The notes: generated by a model from the sequence alone, not told the origin. A DNA stretch of 39,989 bases from an uncultured Clostridia bacterium (GCA_934796775.1 CAKVPH010000018.1:1-39989); one strand, 5' to 3'. Counted from the stretch's first letter, positions 7,646 through 16,090 are shown. Program-made: numbers and translations.

Positions 7646-10224
7646 CTTTGCCTCCGTTTTTTATCGACTATAAGCATTGCCGCCGGCAAAATTAAAACTG
7701 CCAAGCAAGCCGCTCCTACCGACGAGTTACAGCCGTTTCCGCCTTCGTTGTTTTCGGTTGACGCTTCGTTTTTAACGTCTATTATAACTCTCAATTCTTC
7801 GCCGAACTGGTTTCTTATATAAAAGTTTCTCGCGCTGGTCGGGAATTTTTTCAAAAATTCCTTTTTGATAGTTATCGTATTGTTTACGCTATCTACAACG
7901 TAGTCGTTTTTAGTTATTTTTGAGCCAAGCACTTCAAAAGTATATTTGCCTACGTTAATGTTAAAGGTCATATCTTCGGGGTTTGCAACGTCAAAAGTTT
8001 TGCGGCTGTCGCCCGAGATTACAAGATTCGGATAATTTTCCGCCTCGTAATATTTATCAAGATTCTTTACCGAAACATTATCCACCGTGAAATTAGTCCA
8101 GTTAGTCGAACTGAAAGACATATATCCCGTAGTATCCGTATCGCCGAATGATATTACGTTTTTCCATGCCGTATCGCCTTCAGTTACAAGTTTATATTCA
8201 ACGGTTATAGTCTGATTTACAGCGGTTATTCTTATAGAAAGCGGCTCCGTTACAGGTGCGTCCACAGGAATTACAACCGTGCCGTCGTAAGACGGAATCT
8301 GCCACGTAAACAAAGTCAGTTCGGATTTGTTTGCGTCCTTGGTCTTTCTTCTCGTCATCATAAGGCTGTAAACCGAAGATGCGGCAAAAGTGCTTTTGTA
8401 AGATCCTTTATGGAACGAGAACCCAAACCACTGCGAAGCGGGAGTCCAAAGAGTAACGTCGTCTTGCGTAAAGCTTGTAGCTTCGTACTGGTATTGCAAC
8501 AAGTCAAACGAGAACTGCCAGTCGCCATAAGAACGCTTAGGTCCGAACATGGCAAGATCGCCCGTTCTGTCAAAATGCAAAGCTCCGTTTTCAAATTTCA
8601 AGCCCGAATCAGCGATATATCTTGCACAGTCTTGGTCAGGAACTATATCGTTACCAAGTTTTACCGAACCGCTCGACTGAAAATACCAGTCGTCGCCGGG
8701 GTTACCGTCGTTAAAATCAGCACTCAGGCTTTTACCGCCATACTCTTTGTATATATAGCGAATAAGATCGATATTATCCAAATAGAACTCTGCGGCATTT
8801 TTAGAAAAATTACCTATTGCAAAGTAGCCGTCAAAAACGTTGCGCTCCACCTTTACCGTAACGTGTTCGTCGCCTACAGAAAGAGTAACGTCTACTTTAT
8901 CGTTTTCTCCGTTTGCAGCCGAAACATATATTTTTTGATTTTCGCCGTAAGCAAAAGTAATTTCATTACTTTCAGCTATCGTATTGCCGCCGCGCTTAAA
9001 TGTTGCCTTAGCCGTTCCACCGTTTAATTCAACTCCCGCAACAAGGTAATCTTCTTTATATTCCCCTGCGGTTTCAAGCCCGAAAGCTATACCTATAAAC
9101 GCGTTTTTGGTTTTACTTTCAACGTTTATATCAAAAGAACCGTCGAATACATTTTCGGTTTTTACGTCGGATTTTAACGCTTTATTAGAATACAGTAGAT
9201 CTTCGACTGTGGTATTGTTAAAATAAACGTCAGAAAAATCTATATAAGTAAGACATTTATCGGTATTAAGTCCGTACAGCGTAAGCCCGTCAGAAAGTTT
9301 TTTATTTTCGAAATCGCACTGCGCTATTATCGACTTGATATCGTAACCCGTTGACGAAATTTTAGAAAATTTAACGTTATCCAGAATCACTCCGCCACCG
9401 TCGTTTATAGCTACGTCTTCAACGTTTATTCCAACGTGTCCGTCGCCTATCTTAAGCCCGTTAAACCCACTTTTGTTTGCCAGTTCAATCTGACTTGCCG
9501 TTATTCTGTAACGCTTTACCGATTGACTTTCCCAGTCGTAAACGCCGTCGGGCGCCAAAGGCGTAACGTAAACTTCAATAGCGTTTTGTTCGCCGGTAGC
9601 CGCACTGCGGTAAACCTGACGTATTCTGTAAGACGAACCGTCGGTTAAATCAAGATTACCTTTTTGCGCCTTTACCCACGCGCCGTTTTCGTAAACGTCG
9701 GGGAACTTGTACTCCGCCTGCTTACTTTTGTCGTCATTTATAACTCCTTCCAGTGTAAACGATTTAGAATCGGGGCCGGCATAATAACCAAAAGTGTTTG
9801 CATAGCCGTAATCATAATCCCAAGCGGACGAATCGGCTATCTTTTTGCCTTGCATAACGCCAAAGTGAACGGTGCTTGAAGTAACGCCCAAAACGTCGTA
9901 TTCTGCCATTAAGTCTTCATCATCGGCAAACTCTACAGATTTAGTAGTGGCAAAGGCATTTACGTTATTACCTGCCGTTTCGTATCCGCTAAGTTTAACG
10001 GTTACGCCGCCCGACCATCTGTGTGAAATTTTACCGTTATCGTTAATCTTCCAGTCGCCGCCTATAAGCGTGTTGAACGTTACGTCGTCTTTTACGACCG
10101 TAATTTTTTCGTTTGCCGCTTTCGCGCTGATCACGGCGGGAGATGCAATAATGCTTATTGTTGCCGCAGATATTATAAACGTTAAACAGGTTGTCAACCA
10201 TTTATTTTTCTTTTTCATTTTCAC
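7642..10224 (-). CDS. Large secreted surface protein with C-terminal Gly-Cys anchor
   Basis: An 860-residue exported protein. A signal peptide covers residues 1-37 (cleavage after SAKA). The body is beta-rich with several similar jelly-roll-like segments, for example WDYDYGYANTFGYY..., VGINVEDVAINDGGGVILDNVKFS and YMSFSSTNWTNFTVDNVSVKNL. These resemble laminin-G/concanavalin-type carbohydrate-binding folds and suggest two or three copies. The C terminus is GGNGCNSSVG, a hydrophobic stretch and KKRRQR: a membrane-spanning sorting signal with a Cys motif rather than LPXTG. It sits between the two permease genes, 3 bases after the first. It probably captures or presents glycan at the cell surface. 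No catalytic residues were recognised. Confidence 0.6.
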   Translation of the reverse strand: MKMKKKNKWLTTCLTFIISAATISIIASPAVISAKAANEKITVVKDDVTFNTLIGGDWKINDNGKISHRWSGGVTVKLSGYETAGNNVNAFATTKSVEFADDEDLMAEYDVLGVTSSTVHFGVMQGKKIADSSAWDYDYGYANTFGYYAGPDSKSFTLEGVINDDKSKQAEYKFPDVYENGAWVKAQKGNLDLTDGSSYRIRQVYRSAATGEQNAIEVYVTPLAPDGVYDWESQSVKRYRITASQIELANKSGFNGLKIGDGHVGINVEDVAINDGGGVILDNVKFSKISSTGYDIKSIIAQCDFENKKLSDGLTLYGLNTDKCLTYIDFSDVYFNNTTVEDLLYSNKALKSDVKTENVFDGSFDINVESKTKNAFIGIAFGLETAGEYKEDYLVAGVELNGGTAKATFKRGGNTIAESNEITFAYGENQKIYVSAANGENDKVDVTLSVGDEHVTVKVERNVFDGYFAIGNFSKNAAEFYLDNIDLIRYIYKEYGGKSLSADFNDGNPGDDWYFQSSGSVKLGNDIVPDQDCARYIADSGLKFENGALHFDRTGDLAMFGPKRSYGDWQFSFDLLQYQYEATSFTQDDVTLWTPASQWFGFSFHKGSYKSTFAASSVYSLMMTRRKTKDANKSELTLFTWQIPSYDGTVVIPVDAPVTEPLSIRITAVNQTITVEYKLVTEGDTAWKNVISFGDTDTTGYMSFSSTNWTNFTVDNVSVKNLDKYYEAENYPNLVISGDSRKTFDVANPEDMTFNINVGKYTFEVLGSKITKNDYVVDSVNNTITIKKEFLKKFPTSARNFYIRNQFGEELRVIIDVKNEASTENNEGGNGCNSSVGAACLAVLILPAAMLIVDKKRRQR

Positions 10225-10227
10225 TCC

Positions 10228-11223
10228 TTAAAATTCAACGTCGGGAACGAATTTATCAATTACAAATTTTCCCAAAAGAACGAGAGGCGTTCCTACTATA
10301 GCCGCACACCAACCTATTGCCGCGGCTTCGTTCAGATTACCGCTCGAAACTCTGTTCGTGATAAGATATCCTATCGTATAACCTTCGCCCGAAGGTCCGC
10401 CGCCGGTTAATAACTGCGACGGCAAGAAGTACGAAAACGATACCGCAATGCCCATCATAAACATAGTTGATACCGTGGGCATGATTAAAGGAACGATTAT
10501 TCTCGTAAATTCCTTGGTCATGGTTATACCGTCTATTTTACCCGCCTCTATAACCTCGGGCGGAATTCTCGCCATAGAGCCCGCCACCATGATTACGTTA
10601 TAGCCTATACCCGACCATAGCGAAAACCACATAACCATCATAAAGCAGGTATTTTTATCGCCGAACCACCCGTTTTCGGGTATGGCGCTCCCCATGCCTA
10701 TTGCTTTAAGAAATCTGTTTACGGGGCCGTAGTTTGTGCTGAACATAAACGAGAACAGCATGCACAACGCAACCGGCATTATGATTGACGGAAGATAAAA
10801 TACTACCTTAAAAAACCGCTCGCCCCATACTTTTTTGTAAAAGTAATACGCGCAAAGAAGCGATACCGGCAATATCACGAAAGTGTTCCATACGAATATC
10901 ATCAAAGAGTTTCTTATTCCGTATCTGTACTGCGGATGAGAGTCCGCCGAAAAGAATGACGTTAAAACGTTTTTAAAGTTAAGAAACCCTACGTTTACGT
11001 ATTTGCCTTTTGATAAGCTGTAAGTCTGAAACGCAAGTTTTACGGAATCGATATTGACGTAAAGAAAGAATATCAGCCAGTTTATAATCGGATAGACCAG
11101 AAAGAGAATTATAAACAGCGTTCTTCTTGTTTTTCCGCTCTGAAAACTGAATTTCTTGCGCGGGGCGGCTTGAGCCGCCTCGTTTTCCGTTTCCGCGCTT
11201 ACGTTAGCTTTTTTATCTATCAT
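10228..11223 (-). CDS. Carbohydrate ABC transporter permease, MalF/UgpA type
   Basis: The second membrane subunit of the CUT1 importer, 331 residues. A cytoplasmic N-terminal tail of about 35 residues rich in Ala and charge precedes six helices, the first being TLFIILFLVYPIINWLIFFL. The EAA loop is VIEAGKIDGITMTKEFTRIIVPLIMP in outline, near residues 215-240. It begins 4 bases after the stop of the glycosidase-like lipoprotein gene with a weak AGGAT site, so translation may depend on coupling. It should form a heterodimer with the MalG-type permease. The sugar cannot be told from the permease; the GH20 gene points to N-acetylhexosamine-capped oligosaccharides. Confidence 0.88.
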   Translation of the reverse strand: MIDKKANVSAETENEAAQAAPRKKFSFQSGKTRRTLFIILFLVYPIINWLIFFLYVNIDSVKLAFQTYSLSKGKYVNVGFLNFKNVLTSFFSADSHPQYRYGIRNSLMIFVWNTFVILPVSLLCAYYFYKKVWGERFFKVVFYLPSIIMPVALCMLFSFMFSTNYGPVNRFLKAIGMGSAIPENGWFGDKNTCFMMVMWFSLWSGIGYNVIMVAGSMARIPPEVIEAGKIDGITMTKEFTRIIVPLIMPTVSTMFMMGIAVSFSYFLPSQLLTGGGPSGEGYTIGYLITNRVSSGNLNEAAAIGWCAAIVGTPLVLLGKFVIDKFVPDVEF

Positions 11224-11227
11224 AATT

Positions 11228-12625
11228 TTATCCTTTTACGGGTATTGCAAAAATTGCGTCGCCCGCTTCAAGTTCATAGGTGAATTGTCCGTTTTCAAGG
11301 TTTACCGTTGTAGCCACGCCGCGATAGTATATAATCGCTTTATCGGCATTGTTAAATTTAACGGTTACGGTATTTTTCAAATCGGAATAGCCGGGGTTAT
11401 TATAGTTCAACATATAAAAACCGTCGTAACCCGCTTCGTCTTTGAATACGCCTATGGCAAGATCTCTGTCGCTTTCTACCGACTGTATTCTGTCATGCTT
11501 TTCGATAGGATGCTTTACCTGCTTGAACGACGTGCTTAATTTCCCGTCCGAAAGTTTGCCTATGTTCAGCATTATACCCTGCCAGTCGTAAGACATGAGA
11601 ACGTGGTCGAAACTTTTTACTTCGCCGTTTACCGTTTTACAATCGTAATAGAGCTGAGTTACCGTTCCGTCGCGGAGAATCATTGCGTGCGTAGTGTCGC
11701 TTTCCACAACCGAATCGTACGGCTGCCAGTAACAGAAATGATTTATTCCGTCCACGCCGAACATAAGCGCGGCGTTTATCATAAATCTTAAATCGTAAAT
11801 GCTCGGCTGACGGCTTGAAGAAGTAAAGCCCATAGTGCCGATAAATGCGTAAAACGGAATATTGTAAAGTTTAGCGTTTTCGGCATAGAGTTCGTAGTTA
11901 CTTAAAAGTCCCGTGTACAAAACAGGGCGCGACGCACTGCCTTTAAGCGGATAATAGTCAACCGAGAGCAGATCGGGATCAACTCTGTCTATATAATTCT
12001 GGAAATAAAAATCATAGCCCGCAGACGTACCAAGACTTCCCGCCGAAGAATACGACGGAAACAAATTGACAAAAAAGCATTTGTTCGGGAATGCCTCGGT
12101 ATAAACCTTTTTAAGCGCGCCGATACTATCAAAATTATCAACGCTCGGCTCGTCAAAAGCGTGATGACCTAAAAACGCGGGATGTTCGTTATACGAAGCC
12201 GTTTTACGCCTTAAATCTTCCGCCGTAGTATTCGAATCGTAAACTTCGGGGCGGACGTCATAGTCCATAACTAAAAGTTTAACGCCGGCTTCTTCGGCAA
12301 GATCCAACGCTTTATAGAATTCGTCGGGATGTCCTGTTTTTTCTTCATATACGCATATGCCTACGTTCAAACCGCAGTCCGCCATCTGACGATAGCGTTC
12401 GATTGTCTGAAAATCGTAAGATTCGTCGTCTATAGAAGTAGTATGTTTGGGTGGCGGAGGATTCCAGCCACCTATCCACATTTCTCTCGTAGTTTCGTAA
12501 GCCGAATAATCGGGCATACCTTCGGGAACGTTCTGCTTGTTGCCTGAATCGCTACCTTGTGAAACGCACCCCGCAAGCGATGCTATTATCGCCGCCATCG
12601 TAAGTGCGAAAAATCGTTTTTTCAT
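11228..12625 (-). CDS. Glycoside-hydrolase-like TIM-barrel lipoprotein
   Basis: A 465-residue lipoprotein with lipobox LAGC (Cys 20). The mature part reads as an alpha/beta barrel: GLNVGICVYEE, GVKLLVMDYDVRP, HPAFLGHHAFDEPS, FVNLFPSY, LLSVDYYPLKG, PFYAFIGTMGF, GVDGINHFCYWQPY. The Glu near 159 (AFDEPS) and the acidic DYYP strand sit where clan GH-A-like enzymes carry catalytic or binding residues. The last 110 residues look like a beta-sandwich domain of the kind seen after such barrels. It follows the binding-protein gene by 15 bases with a GGAGG site. It may trim glycan outside the membrane before uptake. The exact family was not recognised, and it could be a non-catalytic binding protein. 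Confidence 0.6.
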   Translation of the reverse strand: MKKRFFALTMAAIIASLAGCVSQGSDSGNKQNVPEGMPDYSAYETTREMWIGGWNPPPPKHTTSIDDESYDFQTIERYRQMADCGLNVGICVYEEKTGHPDEFYKALDLAEEAGVKLLVMDYDVRPEVYDSNTTAEDLRRKTASYNEHPAFLGHHAFDEPSVDNFDSIGALKKVYTEAFPNKCFFVNLFPSYSSAGSLGTSAGYDFYFQNYIDRVDPDLLSVDYYPLKGSASRPVLYTGLLSNYELYAENAKLYNIPFYAFIGTMGFTSSSRQPSIYDLRFMINAALMFGVDGINHFCYWQPYDSVVESDTTHAMILRDGTVTQLYYDCKTVNGEVKSFDHVLMSYDWQGIMLNIGKLSDGKLSTSFKQVKHPIEKHDRIQSVESDRDLAIGVFKDEAGYDGFYMLNYNNPGYSDLKNTVTVKFNNADKAIIYYRGVATTVNLENGQFTYELEAGDAIFAIPVKG

Positions 12626-12640
12626 CGACTTTCCTCCGTT

Positions 12641-14020
12641 TTAAACTTGTGTTTGCCAAGTAGACCAGTCTGAAACGACTTTATTGTAATCGTAATCGAT
12701 TATCTCTTTCGCCGTCTGTCCTTCCGTAGCCATTTCGGTAATCTGTTTATACTGCCAGAAGTTAGCTAAACCGCTGCTCATAAACGGAGAACTGCTTTCC
12801 GAATAGAATACGTTGCTATTCATGCGGAGCGATAAAACGCTCTTTGAAAACTCAGAAAGATTAGCCGTGTTTGCTTTGGTATAATCTACCGTAAAAGTAC
12901 TCGTTGTGTTGGTTTTTTCAAAGAAATCTATAAGTCCTGCTTCGCTGAAAATAAACGAAACAAATTTTTTAGCCGCGCTCTTGTTTTCGGCGTCTTTAGG
13001 TATAATAAGCCATTCGTCAACGTGACCATAAATGTTGTTTTCGTCCGTTCCGCCGGCTATTGTGGGAGCGTTAATCAATACCATTTCAAAACCTTCGGGA
13101 AGGTTTTCGCTCATACCTACTTCAAACCAGGACGCATTAGGAATCATAAGCGCTCTGCCTTCGGTAAACAACATCTGAGATTCCAGAAGAGTCATACCTA
13201 CTGCACCGGTTGCGCTGTTTTTGGGGGTTCCTTTACCGCCGATAAGCGTTAAAAGCGCTTCAACGGCTTTTTCTCTCGCGGTAGTCTTATAAACGGAAGG
13301 ACTTTCCATCTGTTTGAAAGTTTTAATTTCGTTTATGCCGCCGTAGTTCGCCCACCACGTATTCATAATGTAATACCAGTAGTAAGACGCGTCTTTACCC
13401 GACCAGGTGAAAGGATAAATATCGTTATCGGGGTTTTCATCTTTATTTTCGGGAAGTTCTGCGATTTTCGCAATAATATCCGCCATATCTTCCATAGTTT
13501 CGGGGAGTTTCCATTCGTGTTCGTCAAAAAATCCTTTATTTACGATAATTCCCGTCATGTATTCAGAGAACGGAACGGCATAATAATTATTATTGAATTT
13601 GATACTGCCCTTCATTTCGTCGTTAAGCGCGCCTTCAATGGTTTTGCCGCTGCCAAAGTCCGACGAATAAACGTCGCCGAGAGGTTCAAGCCAACCTTTT
13701 GACGCGTATTTTTTCCAACGCATGGGCGCAACCATTATATCGGGAACTACGCCGGTCATTAAAAGATTTTCAAGCGCAGTGCTGTAAGACGGATCGCCTT
13801 CGGTTTCAAGTTTGATTTTTTCGTCGGGATGAGCTTCGTTATAGAGCTTTTCCCATGATTTCCAGTGAACGTCGAGATATTCACCTTCAAAATAACCTAT
13901 AGTAATAGTAGAAGTGTCGCCATTTTTAGTCGTGTTTGAACACGCCGTAAGGCAGGATGCAGCGGCAACAATCGCAAGAAGAGCTGCCATTAGTTTTTTG
14001 CTTTTGAATAGTTTTTTCAT
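12641..14020 (-). CDS. Sugar ABC transporter solute-binding lipoprotein
   Basis: A family 1 extracellular solute-binding protein, 459 residues. Lipobox LTAC places the lipidated Cys at 27. ITIGYFEGEYLDVHWKSWEKLYNEAHP, the PDIMVAPM strand and the hinge region around VPFSEYMTGIIVNKGFFDEH are typical of CUT1 oligosaccharide receptors, and Trp-rich stretches (YYWYYIMNTWWANYGG) fit a sugar cleft. It is the first gene of the operon. GGAGG lies 5 bases before ATG, and a strong promoter with two copies of the ROK operator lies upstream. It should deliver oligosaccharide to the two permeases encoded downstream. Confidence 0.9.
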   Translation of the reverse strand: MKKLFKSKKLMAALLAIVAAASCLTACSNTTKNGDTSTITIGYFEGEYLDVHWKSWEKLYNEAHPDEKIKLETEGDPSYSTALENLLMTGVVPDIMVAPMRWKKYASKGWLEPLGDVYSSDFGSGKTIEGALNDEMKGSIKFNNNYYAVPFSEYMTGIIVNKGFFDEHEWKLPETMEDMADIIAKIAELPENKDENPDNDIYPFTWSGKDASYYWYYIMNTWWANYGGINEIKTFKQMESPSVYKTTAREKAVEALLTLIGGKGTPKNSATGAVGMTLLESQMLFTEGRALMIPNASWFEVGMSENLPEGFEMVLINAPTIAGGTDENNIYGHVDEWLIIPKDAENKSAAKKFVSFIFSEAGLIDFFEKTNTTSTFTVDYTKANTANLSEFSKSVLSLRMNSNVFYSESSSPFMSSGLANFWQYKQITEMATEGQTAKEIIDYDYNKVVSDWSTWQTQV

Positions 14021-14075
14021 TTTTGCCTCCTTATAATTTCCTCATTTTTGCAGTTTTTATCGCAAATTTTGAAAA

Positions 14076-14092
14076 TTAACTTAATTAGTTTA
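14076..14092. promoter_or_regulatory. ROK-type operator, leader copy
   Basis: TTAACTTAATTAGTTTA: palindromic arms TTAACT/AGTTTA around TAATT. It differs by one base from the perfect site in the ROK promoter (15551-15567). It lies about 35 bases downstream of the expected transcription start of the operon. Confidence 0.65.
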
Positions 14093-14115
14093 TTATGTAA
14101 AAATAAAACCAAGAA

Positions 14116-14132
14116 TAAACTAACAAAGTTAT
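14116..14132. promoter_or_regulatory. ROK-type operator, start-site copy
   Basis: TAAACT AACAA AGTTAT, a degenerate copy of the same palindrome (one mismatch in each arm). It abuts the -10 box and covers the expected start of transcription, where a bound repressor would block RNA polymerase. Confidence 0.5.
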
Positions 14133-14159
14133 TATATCATTGCTATAATGATTTGTCAA
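14131..14159 (-). promoter_or_regulatory. Promoter of the glycan-uptake operon
   Basis: TTGACA (14159-14154), 17 bases, TATAAT (14136-14131) on the minus strand: consensus in both boxes. A strong promoter under tight operator control suits an inducible operon. The transcript could cover seven genes, 14020 to 2906. Confidence 0.8.
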
Positions 14160-14283
14160 TACCCTTTTTAAAATTTTCACAATAAATTTTTTGCGGCTTT
14201 TACGGTTAGTTTTTTTAAGTTTTTCTGCGCCTGCCACCTTGCCCGTAACGTAACAAACACCTTTTAACGCTATACGATAAAAT

Positions 14284-14317
14284 AAAAAACCGTCGGAACA
14301 AAAATCCACGGTTTTTT
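14284..14317. terminator. Bidirectional terminator after the ROK gene
   Basis: AAAAAACCGT (14284-14293) and ACGGTTTTTT (14308-14317) form a 10-bp stem with A and T tracts. It ends the ROK transcript before the operon promoter. The remainder of 14160-14373 shows nothing else. Confidence 0.7.
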
Positions 14318-14373
14318 GCACATATTATTTGCGCAATATTATTATTGCAGCCATTAAAATTATTAAATAAAGA

Positions 14374-15516
14374 TTAAATAAAGTTTTCAAACGCTTTAAT
14401 GCCGGTTGCAACGGCACCGTTATATATCGCGTTTACGTCTGTTATAAAATTTACGTCTATTTTAGAATACGTCGGAGAAAGCGAGAACATGTCGCCGAGT
14501 TTTTTTCTTACAAGCTTTTCAAGCCTTACGATCTCTCCTTCGAATACTATGTGCGAAACGTCAAGAAGTTCGGTCAAACTCCATAGCACTCTGCCGAGAA
14601 TAGCTACGTAATCGGTAAGCGTTTTTACAGCCGTTTCGTCACCTTTTAAACAGTCGGCTATAAGAATTTCCTTTGCCTTGGCGTAAGGAACGTCTGATTT
14701 ACCCAAAACCTGCATATATCCGTCCGCCATACTTTTTAAAGATAACACGGTAGAAAATATCTTACTGTTTTCGTTAGGGAAAAAATCCGTTGCGTCGAGC
14801 GGGTTCATGCCAAAAAAGCCGAACTCGCCGGCCATGCCGTGTTCTCCGCTGAAAACCTTTCTGTTGAACACGAATCCGCCGCCTATACCTTCGTCGATAT
14901 ATAAAAATATAAAATCGTCCGGCATATACGCTTTTTCAAGGACGGATTGCATTGCCGCAGGCATGTCGTTTTGCATAACAATGGGTACTTTTAGCTCCGA
15001 TTGCAAATACGCCGCAAAATTTTTGCCGTAAAATTCTTTGAATTTTTCTGCAAAAGCAAACTTATCCGTTTTGCAGTCGTATTTTCCCGCAAACACAAAA
15101 ACTGCGTGATTCAATTTCTTTTTGAATTTTTTAAGGTCGTTAAGCGCGGCTTCTAATACGCTTCGTTTAACAACGTAGCCCGTTTCGTATTCCTTTTTAT
15201 ATAGTTCTTCGCCTATGTAGTTGTTCACGGTAACAGTCAACACGTCACTATGCGCTAACAAAACGGCAAAATACCCGTACGACGGATTAGGAGTGATAAT
15301 CTCGGCGCGGCGTCCGGCTGTAGTAGACGGTAATTGCGTTCTTAAAACCATGCCCGATTCGGTCATTGCAGATACTATTTTAAAAACTGCGGCATTTGAA
15401 AGCCCGGTAATCTCTTCGAGTTCGGCAAAAGTCTTTCCGCCGTTTCGTATAGTTCTCATAACCGCTTTTATGTTAGAAGTGCGAATATATTCTTGTCTTC
15501 GCCCGAGTTGCGCCAT
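14374..15516 (-). CDS. ROK-family transcriptional regulator
   Basis: A sugar-responsive repressor-type protein of 380 residues. The N-terminal winged helix (KAVMRTIRNGGKTFAELEEITGLSNAAVFKIVSAM) resembles NagC/Mlc/XylR. The ROK fold follows with PIVMQNDMPAAMQSV, FIFLYIDEGIGGGFVFNRKVFSGEHGMAGEFGF and VDVNFITD-like C-terminal strands. The phosphate-1 kinase motif (DxGxT) is not kept, and neither is the CxCGxxGCxE zinc motif, so it should sense sugar without kinase activity. The ATG at 15516 is preferred over a TTG at 15528 because GGTGG lies 5 bases before it. A perfect palindrome fills its own promoter spacer and recurs at the uptake operon, implying autoregulation and control of that operon. 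Confidence 0.85.
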   Translation of the reverse strand: MAQLGRRQEYIRTSNIKAVMRTIRNGGKTFAELEEITGLSNAAVFKIVSAMTESGMVLRTQLPSTTAGRRAEIITPNPSYGYFAVLLAHSDVLTVTVNNYIGEELYKKEYETGYVVKRSVLEAALNDLKKFKKKLNHAVFVFAGKYDCKTDKFAFAEKFKEFYGKNFAAYLQSELKVPIVMQNDMPAAMQSVLEKAYMPDDFIFLYIDEGIGGGFVFNRKVFSGEHGMAGEFGFFGMNPLDATDFFPNENSKIFSTVLSLKSMADGYMQVLGKSDVPYAKAKEILIADCLKGDETAVKTLTDYVAILGRVLWSLTELLDVSHIVFEGEIVRLEKLVRKKLGDMFSLSPTYSKIDVNFITDVNAIYNGAVATGIKAFENFI

Positions 15517-15547
15517 AAAATCCACCAACAGTATTATATATAATTAA

Positions 15548-15576
15548 ATATTAACTTAATTAGTTAAAAAAGTCAA
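15548..15576 (-). promoter_or_regulatory. ROK promoter with operator in the spacer
   Basis: TTGACT (15576-15571), 17 bases, TAATAT (15553-15548). The perfect palindrome TTAACTTAATTAGTTAA occupies 15551-15567, that is, the spacer and the edge of the -10 box. This is classical placement for self-repression. Confidence 0.7.
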
Positions 15577-15615
15577 GAAAAATTATTAAAGTCGCAATAT
15601 GTTAAGTTGATTTAT

Positions 15616-15978
15616 TCAATCGCATTTTTCGCAGTCTTTTTCATTGCTAACCGTATCGCCGCCATCTTCGTCATTATCGGCATCGTCGTCGGGGATAAAA
15701 ATGTCGTAATAAATTTCGATTGCGTTTTTGTAAAATTCAAACGGCACAAATATTTTTTCACCTGAACTTGCCTTTGTGTCAACCGAAAAGCCTGTCGGCA
15801 AACTGAAAAAAGGAATATTCTGATTTTTTAACGCCTCTTTATACATTGTAGCGTAAAAATGAGCCAAAGAAGAAACGTAACATATATCGTCCGGCTTAGC
15901 CTCATTTATGCTACACCCGCATTTATCGCAATTTGGCTCTTTGCTTAAAGTTTTGCATTTCTCGCAATAATAATACAT
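15616..15978 (-). CDS. Small zinc-ribbon protein with acidic tail
   Basis: A protein of 120 residues, probably cytosolic. It starts with a four-Cys zinc ribbon (YYYCEKCKTLSKEPNCDKCGC). The middle part (DICYVSSLAHFYATMYKEALKNQNIPFFSLPTGF, KIFVPFEFYKNAIEIYYDIF) recalls small signal-transducing proteins of the DUF2007 kind. It ends in an Asp/Glu-rich tail with a last Cys pair (CEKCD). The ATG at 15978 is chosen because GGGGGG lies 7 bases upstream; GTG at 15993 and ATG at 15984 are too close to that site. It has its own promoter. Function unknown. Confidence 0.65.
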   Translation of the reverse strand: MYYYCEKCKTLSKEPNCDKCGCSINEAKPDDICYVSSLAHFYATMYKEALKNQNIPFFSLPTGFSVDTKASSGEKIFVPFEFYKNAIEIYYDIFIPDDDADNDEDGGDTVSNEKDCEKCD

Positions 15979-16000
15979 AATCATTCCCCCCACTAAATAT

Positions 16001-16030
16001 TTATCACGCCCATATTTATTCCGCCCATAT
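16001..16030. repeat. 15-bp tandem repeat in the zinc-ribbon leader
   Basis: TTATcaCGCCCATAT followed at once by TTATtcCGCCCATAT, between promoter and start codon. Two in-phase copies with a period of 15 bp suggest a protein-binding site. Confidence 0.45.
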
Positions 16031-16061
16031 GCTGCTACACCTGAAAGCGTAATATATTATT

Positions 16062-16090
16062 ATGATATATTAAAAAGTAAATTTTGTCAA
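16062..16090 (-). promoter_or_regulatory. Promoter of the zinc-ribbon gene
   Basis: TTGACA (16090-16085), 17 bases, TATCAT (16067-16062) on the minus strand. Confidence 0.65.

Noticed and set aside
8410..9027. Rightward 205-codon frame inside the surface protein gene
   Set aside because: Shadow of the leftward gene; no start signal and no protein pattern.
14085..14321. Leftward 78-codon frame between ROK gene and operon
   Set aside because: It runs through the operon promoter, both operators and the terminator; no ribosome site.
15516..15528. TTG start for the ROK regulator
   Set aside because: The GGTGG site lies between this TTG and the ATG at 15516, so the ATG must be used.
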